Source: Nonomuraea coxensis DSM 45129 (GTDB taxonomy: Bacteria > Actinomycetota > Actinomycetes > Streptosporangiales > Streptosporangiaceae). Taken from it: a stretch of DNA of 64,000 bases. The notes under the pieces are model-generated. The model saw nothing but the letters and a program-made list of their open reading frames with translations. It had not been told where the DNA came from and did no database searches. Made by a program: the position numbers and the translations under genes. Location: contig NZ_CP068985.1 in NCBI RefSeq assembly GCF_019397265.1, positions 1 through 64,000 on the forward strand. The letters are read 5' to 3'. Shown here piece by piece: positions 52,641-61,620 of the stretch (positions are counted from its first letter, which is position 1; each line of letters opens with the position of its first letter).

Positions 52641-55562
52641 GTGGAGTTCGCGATCCTCGGGCCCGTCCAGGTCACCGACGCGCGGCGGCCGGTCCGGCTG
52701 CCCGCCAAGGCGCGCGCGGTGCTCGGCGTCTTCCTGCTCCACCCCAACACCGTCCTCACCAGGGACCGGCTGATCACCTCGGTGTGGGACGACCCGCCCA
52801 GGTCCGCGCTGCCGAACCTGCAGACGTACCTCACCGCGTTGCGGCGCGCGGCGGTCGAGATCGAGACCGTGCCGCACGGCTACCGCCTGTGCCTCGGCCC
52901 CGACCGGCTCGACGCGCTCGCCTTCGAGGAGGCCGTACGTGAGGCCAGGCTGGAGGCGGCGCGCGGGGAGCCCGCCACGGCGAACCGGCTGTTCGCGCGG
53001 GCGCTGGCACTGTGGCGCGGCCGGCCCGCCGAGGACGTGACGCTGGCCGCCACCGTGCAGGCGCGCATCACCGAGCTGGAGGAACACCGGGAGAGCGCCC
53101 GGCTGGGCTGGATCGACGTGCGCCTGCGGCTCAGACTGTACGACGAGCTCGTCGGCGAACTGACCCCCCTGGTGGAGGCCGCGCCGCTCAACGAACGCCT
53201 GTGGCACCGGCTCATGCTGGCGCTGCACCGGGCGGGCAGGCGCGCCGAGGCGCTGGAGGCGTACCGACGGGCCCGTTCGGTCCTCGTCGCCGAGCTGGCC
53301 CTGGAGCCCGGCCAGGAGTTACGCGACCTGCACGCGGCGGTCCTCGACGACGCTCCCGTCCCCGCCCCCGAGCTGGAGACGGTACGGGAGCCGGCGTGGA
53401 CGGGGATCTGCCTGCTGCCGGCCGACATCGCCGACCTGGCCGGGCGCGAGCGCGAGACCGACGCCCTGACCGCCGCCCTGGACGCCACCGGCGCGGCGGC
53501 CAGGGCGGCGGGCCGCCCGTCGAACGGCGCGAGGGGCGGTGCGGCGGCCGGTGTCGCGCCGGTGATCGTGGCGGTGTCGGGGCCTCCCGGCGTCGGGAAG
53601 ACCACGCTGGCGGTGCACGTCGCGCACCTGGCCAGGGAACGGTATCCCGACGGCCAGCTCTTCCTCCGCCTGCACGGCGCGTCGGCCGCGCCCCGCGACC
53701 CGTCCGACCTGCTCGCGGAGCTGCTGCGGGCGCTCGGCGTGGACGCCGCCGGCCTGCCCTCCTCCGTCGAGGAGCGGGCCGCGACGTACCGGGCCGTGCT
53801 CGCCGACCGCGCCGTGCTCGTGCTGCTGGACGACGCGGCCGGCGAGGCCCAGGTGCAGCCGCTGATCCCGGGAACGCCGGGCTCGGCCGTCCTCCTCACC
53901 TCCCGAGGGCCGCTGCCCGCGCTGCCGGGCGCGGTCACGTACGCGCTCGACGTGCCCACGCCCGCCGGCGCCCGCGCCCTGCTCGCGGGCGTCGCCGGGG
54001 CGGACCGGGTGGCGAGCGACCCGGAGTCGGCGGAGGCGATCCTCGACGCCTGCGGACGGCTGCCGCTCGCGCTGCGCATCGCCGGGGCGCGTCTCGCCAC
54101 CCGCCCGGCCTGGCCCCTCGCCGAGCTGGCACGCCGGCTCGCGGACGCCTCGGCGCTGAACGAGCTGCGCGCGGGCCACCTGGACGTCCGCGCCACGTTC
54201 GAGGCGAGCTACGCGACGCTGTCGCCGCCCGCGCGGCGCGCGTTCCGGCTGCTCGGGTCGGTGGCCGCCGACGGCGTGGCGGCCTGGACGGTGGCGGCGC
54301 TGGCGGGCGCGAGCGCGTACGACGTGGACGGCCCCCTGGAGGAGCTGACCCTCGCCGGCCTGATCACCGCCGGCGCCGCCGACGCCGCGGCCCAGCCCCG
54401 CTACCGCATGCACGACCTGTTGCGCGGCTTCGCCGCCGAGCTGTTCCGCGCCGAGGAGAGCGGGGAACCCGGGACGGCGGCGCTGCGCAGGCTCGCCGCC
54501 GAGGCCCGCGACCGGGCCGCCGGCGCCGCCCGCGAACTCCCCCTCGCCTTCGCCCCGCCGCCGCCGGACACCCCGACCAGGACGCCGCCCTGCCCCGAAG
54601 GCGGCGCCTGGCTGGCGGCGGAGCGTGGCGTGCTCGTCGCCGTGGCCGAGGCCGCCGCCCACGCCGGGCTCGTACGGGAGGCGGCCGGCCTCGCGTACGC
54701 GCTGGCGCCGTTCCTCGTCGTCCGCGGCTTCCACGACGACGCCGTACGGATGCTGGGCACGGTCGCCGGCGCCGCCGCCGCGGCGGGCGACACCGGCACC
54801 GAGACGCGACTGCGGCTGGCCCGCGCCGACGCCGAGGTCGACCGCCGGCGCGCCGGCACGGTCGCGGACGAGTTCCGCCTCCTGCTCGGCCGCAGCTCGC
54901 GGGCGGGGGACCGGCACGCGGCCGCGTACGCGCTGCTCGGGGTCGCCGCCACCCTGGAGCACGACCTGGGCTCCGCGCTCGCCGCCGCCACCCTGGCCGC
55001 CGAGCGGTTCGAGGCGCTGGGCGACGGGCACGGCCTGCTGAGCGCGTGGACCGAGATCGCCGGGATCCAGTTCTACCTCGGCCGCCACGACGCCGCCGGG
55101 GCCACCTGCCGCCGCGCCCTCGCCCGCCTCGACGGCGACAGCGCCCTCCACCGGGCCCGTGTCCTGCGCGCCCTCGGCATCGCCTGCTACGAGACGGGCC
55201 GCGTCGAGGAGGCGACCGGCCACTACCGGACCAGCCTGGCCCTCTGCCGCGAGCTGCGCTGGGAGACCGGCGAACGGCTGGCGCTGCACCGGCTTGCCCA
55301 GGCCGAGGCCGCGCTCGGCCGCCACGACACCGCCATCGGCCTGCTCGCCGGCTGCGCCAAGATGTTCATGACCGCGGGGGACACGCGGGGGCGGGCGCTG
55401 ATCTCGTACACGCTGGGGGAGATCAGCCGGTGGCGGGGCGACGAACGGGTGGCGCTGGCCCACTTCACCGCCTGCCTCGACCAGCTCGACCCGCTCAACG
55501 AGCCCGTCTGGTCCGCCCGGGCCCGCGCCCAGGTCGCCCGCTCCCGCGCCGCCCTCCGCTGA
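52641..55562 (+). CDS. SARP-type regulator with NB-ARC and TPR domains (AfsR-like)
   Basis: This 973-residue protein has an N-terminal OmpR-like DNA-binding domain (VEFAILGPVQVTDARRPVRLPAKARAVL start region), a BTAD domain (RLMLALHRAGRRAEALEAYRRAR), an NB-ARC NTPase with P-loop SGPPGVGKTTL near residue 312, and C-terminal TPRs. SARPs activate secondary-metabolite gene clusters. GTG 52641 follows GGGAGA. It is divergent from the 18-residue peptide gene with 111 bp between, so it probably controls that operon. Confidence 0.9.
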   Translation: MEFAILGPVQVTDARRPVRLPAKARAVLGVFLLHPNTVLTRDRLITSVWDDPPRSALPNLQTYLTALRRAAVEIETVPHGYRLCLGPDRLDALAFEEAVREARLEAARGEPATANRLFARALALWRGRPAEDVTLAATVQARITELEEHRESARLGWIDVRLRLRLYDELVGELTPLVEAAPLNERLWHRLMLALHRAGRRAEALEAYRRARSVLVAELALEPGQELRDLHAAVLDDAPVPAPELETVREPAWTGICLLPADIADLAGRERETDALTAALDATGAAARAAGRPSNGARGGAAAGVAPVIVAVSGPPGVGKTTLAVHVAHLARERYPDGQLFLRLHGASAAPRDPSDLLAELLRALGVDAAGLPSSVEERAATYRAVLADRAVLVLLDDAAGEAQVQPLIPGTPGSAVLLTSRGPLPALPGAVTYALDVPTPAGARALLAGVAGADRVASDPESAEAILDACGRLPLALRIAGARLATRPAWPLAELARRLADASALNELRAGHLDVRATFEASYATLSPPARRAFRLLGSVAADGVAAWTVAALAGASAYDVDGPLEELTLAGLITAGAADAAAQPRYRMHDLLRGFAAELFRAEESGEPGTAALRRLAAEARDRAAGAARELPLAFAPPPPDTPTRTPPCPEGGAWLAAERGVLVAVAEAAAHAGLVREAAGLAYALAPFLVVRGFHDDAVRMLGTVAGAAAAAGDTGTETRLRLARADAEVDRRRAGTVADEFRLLLGRSSRAGDRHAAAYALLGVAATLEHDLGSALAAATLAAERFEALGDGHGLLSAWTEIAGIQFYLGRHDAAGATCRRALARLDGDSALHRARVLRALGIACYETGRVEEATGHYRTSLALCRELRWETGERLALHRLAQAEAALGRHDTAIGLLAGCAKMFMTAGDTRGRALISYTLGEISRWRGDERVALAHFTACLDQLDPLNEPVWSARARAQVARSRAALR

Positions 55563-55607
55563 CCTGCCCGCGCCTCGAATGTCGGTGCCCGTCGTTACGA
55601 TCGCCGC

Positions 55608-56072
55608 ATGTTCGGCTTGGACACGACGGAGTCGTTACTCCTCGTCCTGCTACTGATGATCATCGGGACCGGCGTCAGCAGGTGGGCGGCACGGCGCAAG
55701 GTGGTGCGGATCCACATCGACCTGGACCACATCACCCCTGTCGACGTGCAGGTGCGCGCGCACGACCTCATCGGGGCGGGCAGGTTCCACGACGCCGTGC
55801 GGCTGATCCGCAAGGAGTCCCAGGTGTCGCGGCGCACGGCGATGGAAGTCGCGAACGTGCTGCGGGCGGGCGAGGTCCTGCCGGGGTTCCCGGTCTTCGA
55901 CCAGGGCGACCTCTCCGACCAGGTCCGGGCGCTGCTCGCGGCCGGCAGCCGCAAGCAGGCCGTCTTCCTCGTACGGACCACCGAGGACATGAGCCGGGCG
56001 GAGGCCGAGGCGTTCGTCGACGCTCTCGGCGGGACCGATGACTCCGGCGCGCGGCCGTGGTCTCCCTCCTGA
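55608..56072 (+). CDS. Membrane-anchored protein with two L7/L12-C-like segments
   Basis: This 154-residue protein starts with a transmembrane helix (SLLLVLLLMIIGTGVSRW). Two segments, AHDLIGAGRFHDAVRLIRKES and LLAAGSRKQAVFLVRTTEDM, resemble the C-terminal fold of ribosomal protein L7/L12, as seen in small actinomycete membrane proteins annotated as L7/L12-like. It is not the ribosomal protein. It lies 45 bp after the SARP gene on the same strand; its role is unknown. Confidence 0.7.
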   Translation: MFGLDTTESLLLVLLLMIIGTGVSRWAARRKVVRIHIDLDHITPVDVQVRAHDLIGAGRFHDAVRLIRKESQVSRRTAMEVANVLRAGEVLPGFPVFDQGDLSDQVRALLAAGSRKQAVFLVRTTEDMSRAEAEAFVDALGGTDDSGARPWSPS

Positions 56073-56100
56073 GACGACCGAACTCCGGAGGAGCGCTCCC

Positions 56101-56233
56101 GTGGACCTGTACCGCGCACGGCATCGAGCACGAACCGGTGGAGACCTACTCCAACGGGGTGCGCCACGTCGAGATCCTCGACCCGGACGGCAACAGCATG
56201 TCGCTCGCGCAGGGGCCCCAGGGCACGCCCTAG
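56101..56233 (+). pseudogene. VOC/glyoxalase-family C-terminal fragment
   Basis: One frame ending at TAG 56231-56233 encodes HGIEHEPVETYSNGVRHVEI and LDPDGNSMSLAQGP, the last strands of a VOC/glyoxalase domain with the DPDGN turn. The first two-thirds of the domain is missing. It lies directly before another truncated gene, so a deletion probably joined them. Confidence 0.6.
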
Positions 56234-56294
56234 GAGCCGAGCGGGTGCCCCGTCGTCGCGTCGACGTGGCCGGGGATCGCGTCGTGGCGGTCGC

Positions 56295-56963
56295 TTGGTC
56301 GGCTTCTGCAGCGGCGCCTTCACCCTGGCCGAGGCCGGGGTGCTCGACGGACGCCGGGCCACCGCGCACTGGCAGTGGGCGGACTCCTTCCGGGCCCGCT
56401 TCCCTTCCGTACGGCTGGAGACGGACGTGCTGTTCGTGGACGACGGCGACATCCTCACCGCCGCGGGCAGCGCGGCCGCGCTCGACCTCGGCCTGCACAT
56501 CGTCCGCCGCGACCACGGCGCGGAGGTCGCCAACTCGGTGAGCCGGCGGCTGGTCTTCGCCGCCCACCGCGACGGCGGGCAACGGCAGTTCGTGGAGCGG
56601 CCCGTGCCCGAGGTGCCCGACGAGTCCCTGGCGCCCGTACTCGCCTGGGCCCAGGAGCACCTGGACGCCCCGCTCACGGTGTCCGACCTCGCGGCACGCG
56701 CCTCGGTCAGCGCGGCCACCCTGCACCGCCGCTTCCAGGCGCAACTGGGCACCACCCCGCTGGTATGGCTGACGGGGGAACGTCTCGCCCTGGCATGCCG
56801 GCTGATCGAACGGGGCGAGTCCCGCTTCGAGACGGTCGCCCGGCACAGCGGCCTGGGCACGGCCGCGAACCTGCGTGCGCTGATGCGCCGCAGGATCGGC
56901 CTCACCCCCCTGCAGTACCGCCACCGCTTCGGCCCAGGAGCCGGCAGGATGAGTGCTACCTAG
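56295..56963 (+). pseudogene. GlxA-type AraC regulator, 5'-truncated
   Basis: The frame starts inside the DJ-1/PfpI-like domain at VGFCSGAFTLAEAGVLDGRRATAHW, where the Cys elbow normally lies around residue 100, and continues through an intact AraC helix-turn-helix region (LTVSDLAARASVSAATLHRRF) to GLTPLQYRHRFGPG. About the first hundred residues of the family are missing. The last part contains the left copy of a 38-bp direct repeat, and its stop overlaps the operator of the toxin-antitoxin pair. Confidence 0.75.
56898..56935 (+). repeat. 38-bp direct repeat, left copy
   Basis: The last codons of the AraC-like remnant (GLTPLQYRHRFGP) are repeated perfectly at 57792-57829. The two copies enclose only the toxin-antitoxin pair and its flanks, 856 bp, suggesting insertion or duplication at this gene end. 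Confidence 0.85.
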
Positions 56964-56969
56964 TAGCAC
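56953..56969. promoter_or_regulatory. Operator palindrome of the toxin-antitoxin pair
   Basis: GTGCTAC-CTA-GTAGCAC is a perfect 7-bp inverted repeat, 29 bp before the antitoxin start and overlapping the AraC-like stop. Toxin-antitoxin pairs of this kind usually repress their own promoter through such sites. Confidence 0.65.
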
Positions 56970-56998
56970 CGGATGGCACGAGGGCGTAGACTTGGGAT

Positions 56999-57319
56999 GT
57001 GAGCACTCCTGAGCCTGACCACTCGCACGAGATCTCTCAACGCGACCTGCGTAATCGCTCGGCCGAGATCATGGACGGCCTGGAACGGGGGGAGCGGTAT
57101 GCCGTCACCCGTAATGGTCATCACATCGGTGATCTGGTCCCTCTCCGTCGTCGGCGCCGGGCTGTGTCGCGTGCGGAGTTCGCCGCCGTGTCGCGTGGCA
57201 TGCCGCGGCTGGACGACCGCAAATATCGCGCGGACATGGACCTTCACGTCAATGACGATCTCTACGACCCGTACGATCGCGCGTACGGCAGACGCGAACC
57301 CGCCGAGGACGAGGGATGA
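56999..57319 (+). CDS. Phd/YefM-type antitoxin
   Basis: This 106-residue protein has the Phd/YefM N-terminus (EISQRDLRNRSAEIMDGLERGERYAVTRNG as start region) and a C-terminal acidic toxin-binding tail. It would bind its operator and neutralise the PIN toxin. GTG 56999 is used. Its stop overlaps the toxin start as ATGA. The pair sits between 38-bp direct repeats. Confidence 0.88.
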   Translation: MSTPEPDHSHEISQRDLRNRSAEIMDGLERGERYAVTRNGHHIGDLVPLRRRRRAVSRAEFAAVSRGMPRLDDRKYRADMDLHVNDDLYDPYDRAYGRREPAEDEG

Positions 57320-57726
57320 CCCACCCTCTGGGGCTGCTCGACACCAACATCCTCATCCTGCGCGCCGGCATAGATCCCGATGAGCTCCCCGATGAGATGA
57401 TGATCAGCGCCATCACCACCGCGGAGCTCTCGGTCGGCGTCCTGACGGCGACAGAGCCACAGGAACTCGCCCAGCGTATGAAGATCCTGCAGACCGCCGA
57501 AGCCGAATTCGACCCGCTCCCCTTCGACGACACCGCAGCTCGCGAGTACGGTCAGCTGTGGACGGCCGTCATCGCCTCAGGACGCAGACCACGTCCCCGC
57601 ACCGCGGATCTCATGATCGCCTGTGTCGCGATCGCGAACCGGCTCCCTCTGTACACCTGCAATCCCAAGGACTTCAAAGGGCTTGACCACCTGCTCACCG
57701 TGGTCCCGGTGACCCGTCCGCAATAG
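57316..57726 (+). CDS. VapC-like PIN-domain toxin
   Basis: This 136-residue PIN-domain protein has acidic residues in LLDTNILIL (D9), TTAELSVGV and RTADLMIACVA, as needed for metal-dependent RNA cleavage in VapC toxins. Its target is unknown (VapC toxins usually cut tRNA or rRNA). It overlaps the antitoxin gene by 4 nt. All expected acidic residues appear to be present, so it is probably active. Confidence 0.9.
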   Translation: MTHPLGLLDTNILILRAGIDPDELPDEMMISAITTAELSVGVLTATEPQELAQRMKILQTAEAEFDPLPFDDTAAREYGQLWTAVIASGRRPRPRTADLMIACVAIANRLPLYTCNPKDFKGLDHLLTVVPVTRPQ

Positions 57727-57791
57727 GCTGGGCCGCCCTCATACCGGAGCAGGAGCGCGTTATTCGTCTGACCATGACGGAAGCCCTTGTG

Positions 57792-57829
57792 GGCCTCACC
57801 CCCCTGCAGTACCGCCACCGCTTCGGCCC
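57792..57829 (+). repeat. 38-bp direct repeat, right copy
   Basis: A perfect copy of 56898-56935 without the rest of the AraC-like gene. It overlaps the 3' end of the GNAT remnant on the minus strand, giving that gene an abnormal tail. Confidence 0.85.
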
Positions 57830-58164
57830 GAGCCAGGCACCGACGCCGAGGCCAGCCGGGTCATGAGGGTCTGCCGGACGGCCGGCCACTCGGACGAGAC
57901 CACCGCGAACATCGCCGAGTCCCGCAGCATCCCCTCCTCGCCGGGCGCCCAGGACATCGACCAGGCGAACGGCGTCAGCCCGCGCCTGGCCAGCTGCGTC
58001 GCGACGTATCCCCGCATCCCGGGGCCCCTGGGAACCAGCGTGAATCCGTAGGACGCCCTGTCCTCCTCGGCGGCCTCCGCCAGGCCGGCCGCGTGTTCCA
58101 TGGTCAACGGCTCCAGCCGTACCGAGGAACCGGCGAGCACGAGAACATCGAGTTGGATGCTCAT
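57796..58164 (-). pseudogene. GNAT acetyltransferase with internal deletion
   Basis: The frame encodes the first strands of a RimJ/L-type acetyltransferase (VRLEPLTMEHAAGLAEAAEE) joined in frame to its C-terminal end (MLRDSAMFAVVSSEWPAVRQ), with the whole acetyl-CoA core missing. The last residues are read through the right 38-bp repeat. An active enzyme is not expected. ATG 58164 has GGAAGG upstream. Confidence 0.7.
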
Positions 58165-58299
58165 CAGACCTTCCTCATCGTTCCTGGCGTTGGCACCTTG
58201 CCCGAGCTGGGCAGGTTGCCGGACCGTCACAGGGCCAGGCCCCTCAGATCCTCTGGATGATCGTCGAAGGCCGATCCTCCCCAATGACCGCTGGCGGCG

Positions 58300-58959
58300 T
58301 CAACCCTGGAGGAGGGTGGCCGCGAGGATCCCGACGAGCCACTCCTCGTACTCGGCCTCGGTCCACCCGCAGACCTCGGTCAGCTTCTCGAAGTTCTCCG
58401 TCGAGGTGAGCACGTAGATCTGCTCGGCCGCCCTGTCAGGAGTGAGGCCCGGCCGCAGGGCTCCGAGCGCGTGCAGGTGGTGGGCCGGTCCGCGGCTGCC
58501 CTTCAGCCGCTCGCGTTCGATGTCGGCCAGGACCTCCTGGAGCCCCGCGTCGGCCGGGGAGGCCGCGGCGGCCGCGCGCAGGACGCGGTGCACGGGCTGG
58601 ATGCGCCGGAGGATCCCGGTGGCCATGGCGGCGTACCGGGCCAGCTTGCGTGCGGGGTCGGGTTCGTCGATGATCGCCTGCACCTCGGGGCGGTCGCTCT
58701 GCGGCAGGGGCCGGGCGTCGCCGGCCAGCGTGATGTCGTAGACGAGCTTGGCCAGGGCGGGCTTGCCTCCCGGGGCGGACGTGTACAGCGTCTGGAGCGC
58801 CACCCCCGCCTCACGGGCGACCTCGGCCATCGTCGTGTCCGCGTAGCCCTTCCTGATCATCAGCTCCCGCGCAGCCCCCGCGATCCTCTGCCGCGTGGCC
58901 TCGGCCTGCTCCTGCCGTAGAGCGCTGGAGTAGGGGCGGCGCTTCTTCTGCTCGGTCAT
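58300..58959 (-). CDS. TetR-family transcriptional regulator
   Basis: This 219-residue TetR regulator has helix-turn-helix MAEVAREAGVALQTLYTSAPGG after ATRQRIAGAARELMIRKGYADTT-type sequence. The C-terminal ligand domain is unassigned. It is divergent from a DUF1772 membrane-protein gene, and two nested inverted repeats lie in the spacer, so it probably represses that gene and itself. Confidence 0.88.
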   Translation of the reverse strand: MTEQKKRRPYSSALRQEQAEATRQRIAGAARELMIRKGYADTTMAEVAREAGVALQTLYTSAPGGKPALAKLVYDITLAGDARPLPQSDRPEVQAIIDEPDPARKLARYAAMATGILRRIQPVHRVLRAAAAASPADAGLQEVLADIERERLKGSRGPAHHLHALGALRPGLTPDRAAEQIYVLTSTENFEKLTEVCGWTEAEYEEWLVGILAATLLQG

Positions 58960-58984
58960 CGCCGGCCATGATTCCAGAAGTGTA

Positions 58985-59027
58985 TTGACTAGAGGTACTT
59001 CTAATGAAATTGTCTGCTTCTAGTCAA
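58985..59027. promoter_or_regulatory. Operator region of the TetR/DUF1772 pair
   Basis: TTGACTAGA (58985-58993) and TCTAGTCAA (59019-59027) form a perfect 9-bp inverted repeat. Within it, TAGAGGTACTTCTA (58990-59003) is a near-perfect 14-bp palindrome. TTGACT may also be a -35 element. The site suits binding of TetR dimers. Confidence 0.6.
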
Positions 59028-59042
59028 ATCTTGGAGGTGCCG

Positions 59043-59480
59043 GTGTCGTCGCTGCTGACCGCGTCCAGGATGGTCGCGCTGCTGCTGATCGGCCTGTACA
59101 CGGGCGGCGTCGTCTTCGTCGTGCTCGCCCCGTCCGTGGCTCGCCTGCCAGGGCCCGCGTACGTCCGGCACTGGCAGGCGCTCAACGTCGACTACGGCCG
59201 GGCCATGCCGCCGCTGCTGCTGGCCGGCATCGTGGCGCTGGTCGTCGCGGCCGCCCTGTCGTGGCGCCGCGGATGGTTCGCCTTCGGCCTCACCGCGGCC
59301 GCCCTGATCCTGGTGATCATCACCGTGGCCCTCACCCTGGCGGGCCTGGAGCCCCTCAACCGGCTGGCGGACGCCTGGGACCCCGACCTCCTGCCCGCCG
59401 ACTGGGAGGAGAGCCGCCGGCGGTGGCTGAACCTGCACCTCGTACGGACCGCGCTCGCGTTGCGGCGTTCGCCTGCCTGA
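59043..59480 (+). CDS. DUF1772 membrane protein, probably frameshifted near its end
   Basis: This protein of about 145 residues has several membrane helices (SRMVALLLIGLYTGGVVFVV, MPPLLLAGIVALVVAAAL, FGLTAAALILVIITVALTL) and W-rich loops, matching DUF1772 (anthrone-oxygenase-like). GTG 59043 has GGAGG 5 nt upstream. The expected last helix (AAFACLITVQTF) appears in the next frame after about 59458, consistent with a one-base loss there. Either a short form is made or the sequence has an error. Confidence 0.7.
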   Translation: MSSLLTASRMVALLLIGLYTGGVVFVVLAPSVARLPGPAYVRHWQALNVDYGRAMPPLLLAGIVALVVAAALSWRRGWFAFGLTAAALILVIITVALTLAGLEPLNRLADAWDPDLLPADWEESRRRWLNLHLVRTALALRRSPA

Positions 59481-59539
59481 TCACCGTCCAGACCTTCGAC
59501 CGCACCTGAACGCCGGCCCGCGAACCGGCTACGGCGGAA

Positions 59540-60379
59540 TCAGCGCGGGAGCTCGTCCGTCCACTCGGTGGTCACCGAGATGTACGAGTTGCTGAGCGCC
59601 GCGCCTCCTTCGGCGGTCAGCAGGATGTTGGCGCGCGCCACCCGGGCGGTCTCAGGATCGACGACCATTCTGATCTCCATCTCCCCGGAGAGCGGGATCA
59701 GCAGTTCCTGCCCGCCCTCGGCCGGCCCCGCGTTCCTGACCCCGGGCGTCGCGGCGAGGGCCTCGAATGCCGCCGAACGGACCTGGGCGGGCGTCGGCAG
59801 CTCCGTGATCAGGGTGATCAGCGGAGAGACGAGCTCGCCTTCCCGGTCGGCGAGAAGCATGGCGCTGTCATGGCGGGGCAGCCCGGCGATGCGCTCCTTC
59901 AGCTTCTCCGGTTCCGTCGGAAGCCCTTCGAGCTCCTCGAACCCGATCTCGGCGCCCATCAGCCTGAACGGTGCCGGGTCCTCGACGGCGGAATCGGGCG
60001 TGGCGGACGACTCGTTCCTGGACCAGCGCCGGCCGTCGCGGGCGGTCCAGCTCTCCTGGACATTGGTCCCGTCCGGGACCTGCCACGTACGGGTGATGTG
60101 CCAATAAGTCCCCCTGCCCTGGAGGGTGTGCTCGGCGCTGGCCGCCGCCATGAGCAGGACGTCCCTGCCCGAGACCGGCGCTGTGGCGGGCTGGAACACA
60201 CTGGTGACGATCACGGCGGCGGTCACCGCGGCGGCCACCGCCATGCCCAGCACCGGCAGGCGCCGGCGGGCGCGGCCCCGCGTCATCCTGTCCTGGAGGC
60301 GCCTCCTGCTGCGGGCGACCGCCTCGGCGGACGGTTCGGGCTTGGCGAGAAGGGTCGCGACGGCGTCCAGGTCATTCAC
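59540..60379 (-). CDS. CU044_5270-type membrane protein linked to sigma factor
   Basis: This 279-residue protein has a short cytosolic part, one transmembrane helix (LGMAVAAAVTAAVIVTSVF) and a C-terminal extracellular domain of the kind annotated as CU044_5270 family in actinomycetes. Its start overlaps the end of the sigma-factor gene by 8 nt, so they are co-translated. A role as an anti-sigma factor or sensor is inferred from this pairing; no zinc-type anti-sigma motif is visible. Confidence 0.75.
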   Translation of the reverse strand: MNDLDAVATLLAKPEPSAEAVARSRRRLQDRMTRGRARRRLPVLGMAVAAAVTAAVIVTSVFQPATAPVSGRDVLLMAAASAEHTLQGRGTYWHITRTWQVPDGTNVQESWTARDGRRWSRNESSATPDSAVEDPAPFRLMGAEIGFEELEGLPTEPEKLKERIAGLPRHDSAMLLADREGELVSPLITLITELPTPAQVRSAAFEALAATPGVRNAGPAEGGQELLIPLSGEMEIRMVVDPETARVARANILLTAEGGAALSNSYISVTTEWTDELPR

Positions 60380-60944
60380 GGGCGTTCTCCTTGTCGATGA
60401 GGGCGAGGATCTTGCTGCGGGCCCGGCTCAGCCGGGAGCCCACGGTGCCGACGGCGATGCCGAGCGCCTGAGCCACTTCGTCATAACTGAGCTGGCCCAG
60501 GGCCACGAGCAGCAGCACGTCGCGTTCGCCGCCGGACAGGGCGGCCAGCGCCCTGGCCAGCTGCGGCTGCAGGCGCTCGGCGGCGACCGAGGTGACGACC
60601 CGGTCCTCGTGGCCTTCCACGACGGGCTCGGGCCCCAGCTTGGCCAGCGCCTTGTAGTGGCGGGTCTCCTTGCGGCGGTGCCTGGCGATCAGATTGGTGG
60701 CGATGCCGAACAGCCAGGGCCGGAGGTCTCCGCGTTCCGGGTCGTACCGGTCGCGCCGGTCGAAGGCCAGCAGGAACGTCTCGGCGGCGAGGTCCTCGGC
60801 GATCTGCGTGTCCAGGCGGCCCGCGACGTACAGGTAGATGTCGCGGTAGTAGCGGTCGTGGACGGCGGTGAACAGGTGGGGGTCGCGCCGGTACCGGGCG
60901 ACGAGCTCGGCGTCGGTCACCTGCTCGCTCGCTTCGGCGCTCAC
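60372..60944 (-). CDS. ECF-type RNA polymerase sigma factor
   Basis: This protein of about 190 residues has sigma-2 (LFTAVHDRYYRDIYLYVAGRL and ETFLLAFDRRDRYDPERGDLRPWLFGIATN regions) and sigma-4 (QLSYDEVAQALGIAVGTVGSRLSRAR) domains of the ECF class. GTG 60944 with GGAG 8 nt upstream is preferred; the frame is open to 61079. It overlaps the membrane protein gene that probably controls it. Confidence 0.85.
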   Translation of the reverse strand: MSAEASEQVTDAELVARYRRDPHLFTAVHDRYYRDIYLYVAGRLDTQIAEDLAAETFLLAFDRRDRYDPERGDLRPWLFGIATNLIARHRRKETRHYKALAKLGPEPVVEGHEDRVVTSVAAERLQPQLARALAALSGGERDVLLLVALGQLSYDEVAQALGIAVGTVGSRLSRARSKILALIDKENARE

Positions 60945-61084
60945 GTTCTTGTCTCCGGCATGCGGTCTGCCTTCTGGGTCTGCGGTCTCGATCACCCATC
61001 CTTCGCCGCAGGCCGGAATCGTCTTCCCGCACACCGGCGGCATGCCCCAGGTTTTCGGGACGTGTCCCGTTATAGGCACCTAAG

Positions 61085-61620
61085 ATGCGCGGCATGTCGT
61101 CCCTGCCCCGCCATGAGCCATCGATCAGTCGTCCTGCTGCCTGGCGTGTCCGGCAGAGGTGGACCAGCCTGCTGCCGACGGGCATGAAGTCATGCCCGCC
61201 GCTGGGCTCCGCGGACGGCCACACCACTTATGTGTCGTCGGTGGTGACCACGGTCCTCGACGGCCGTCCCGTGGCGGTCACCGGGAGCGGCGACAACACC
61301 GTACGGGTCTGGGATCTGTCCACCGGTGAGCTGATCGGCGCCCCATGGACCGGTCACACGAACGCGGTGCGGGCGCTGGCGATGTCCGTGCTGGACGGCC
61401 GGCCCGTCGTGGTCAGCGGTGGTGACGACGGCACCGTACGGGCGTGGGATCTGGAGACCGGCGATCAGGTGTGCCGGCCGCTTCACGCACCACACCGGCG
61501 CCGTCACCGCCGTGGCCGCGACCCAGGTGGACGGCCGGGCGGTGGCGCTCGCCGGAGGCAAGGACGGCGAGGTCCGTCTCTGGGACCTCGCCCTGGGGAA
61601 AGCGGCCGGAGCGCCTACGC
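61085..61620 (+). pseudogene. WD40-repeat protein remnant
   Basis: About three WD40 repeats are recognisable: TVLDGRPVAVTGSGDNTVRV, VLDGRPVVVSGGDDGTVRAW, and, after a frameshift near 61488, VDGRAVALAGGKDGEVRLWD. A full protein of this family would have many more. After about 61612 the open frame changes to a cupin-like sequence, so the gene is a broken chimera. Confidence 0.75.

Noticed and set aside
56038..56541. Plus-strand frame of 167 codons across the VOC and GlxA remnants
   Set aside because: It is in a different frame from both recognisable fragments and shows no family features.
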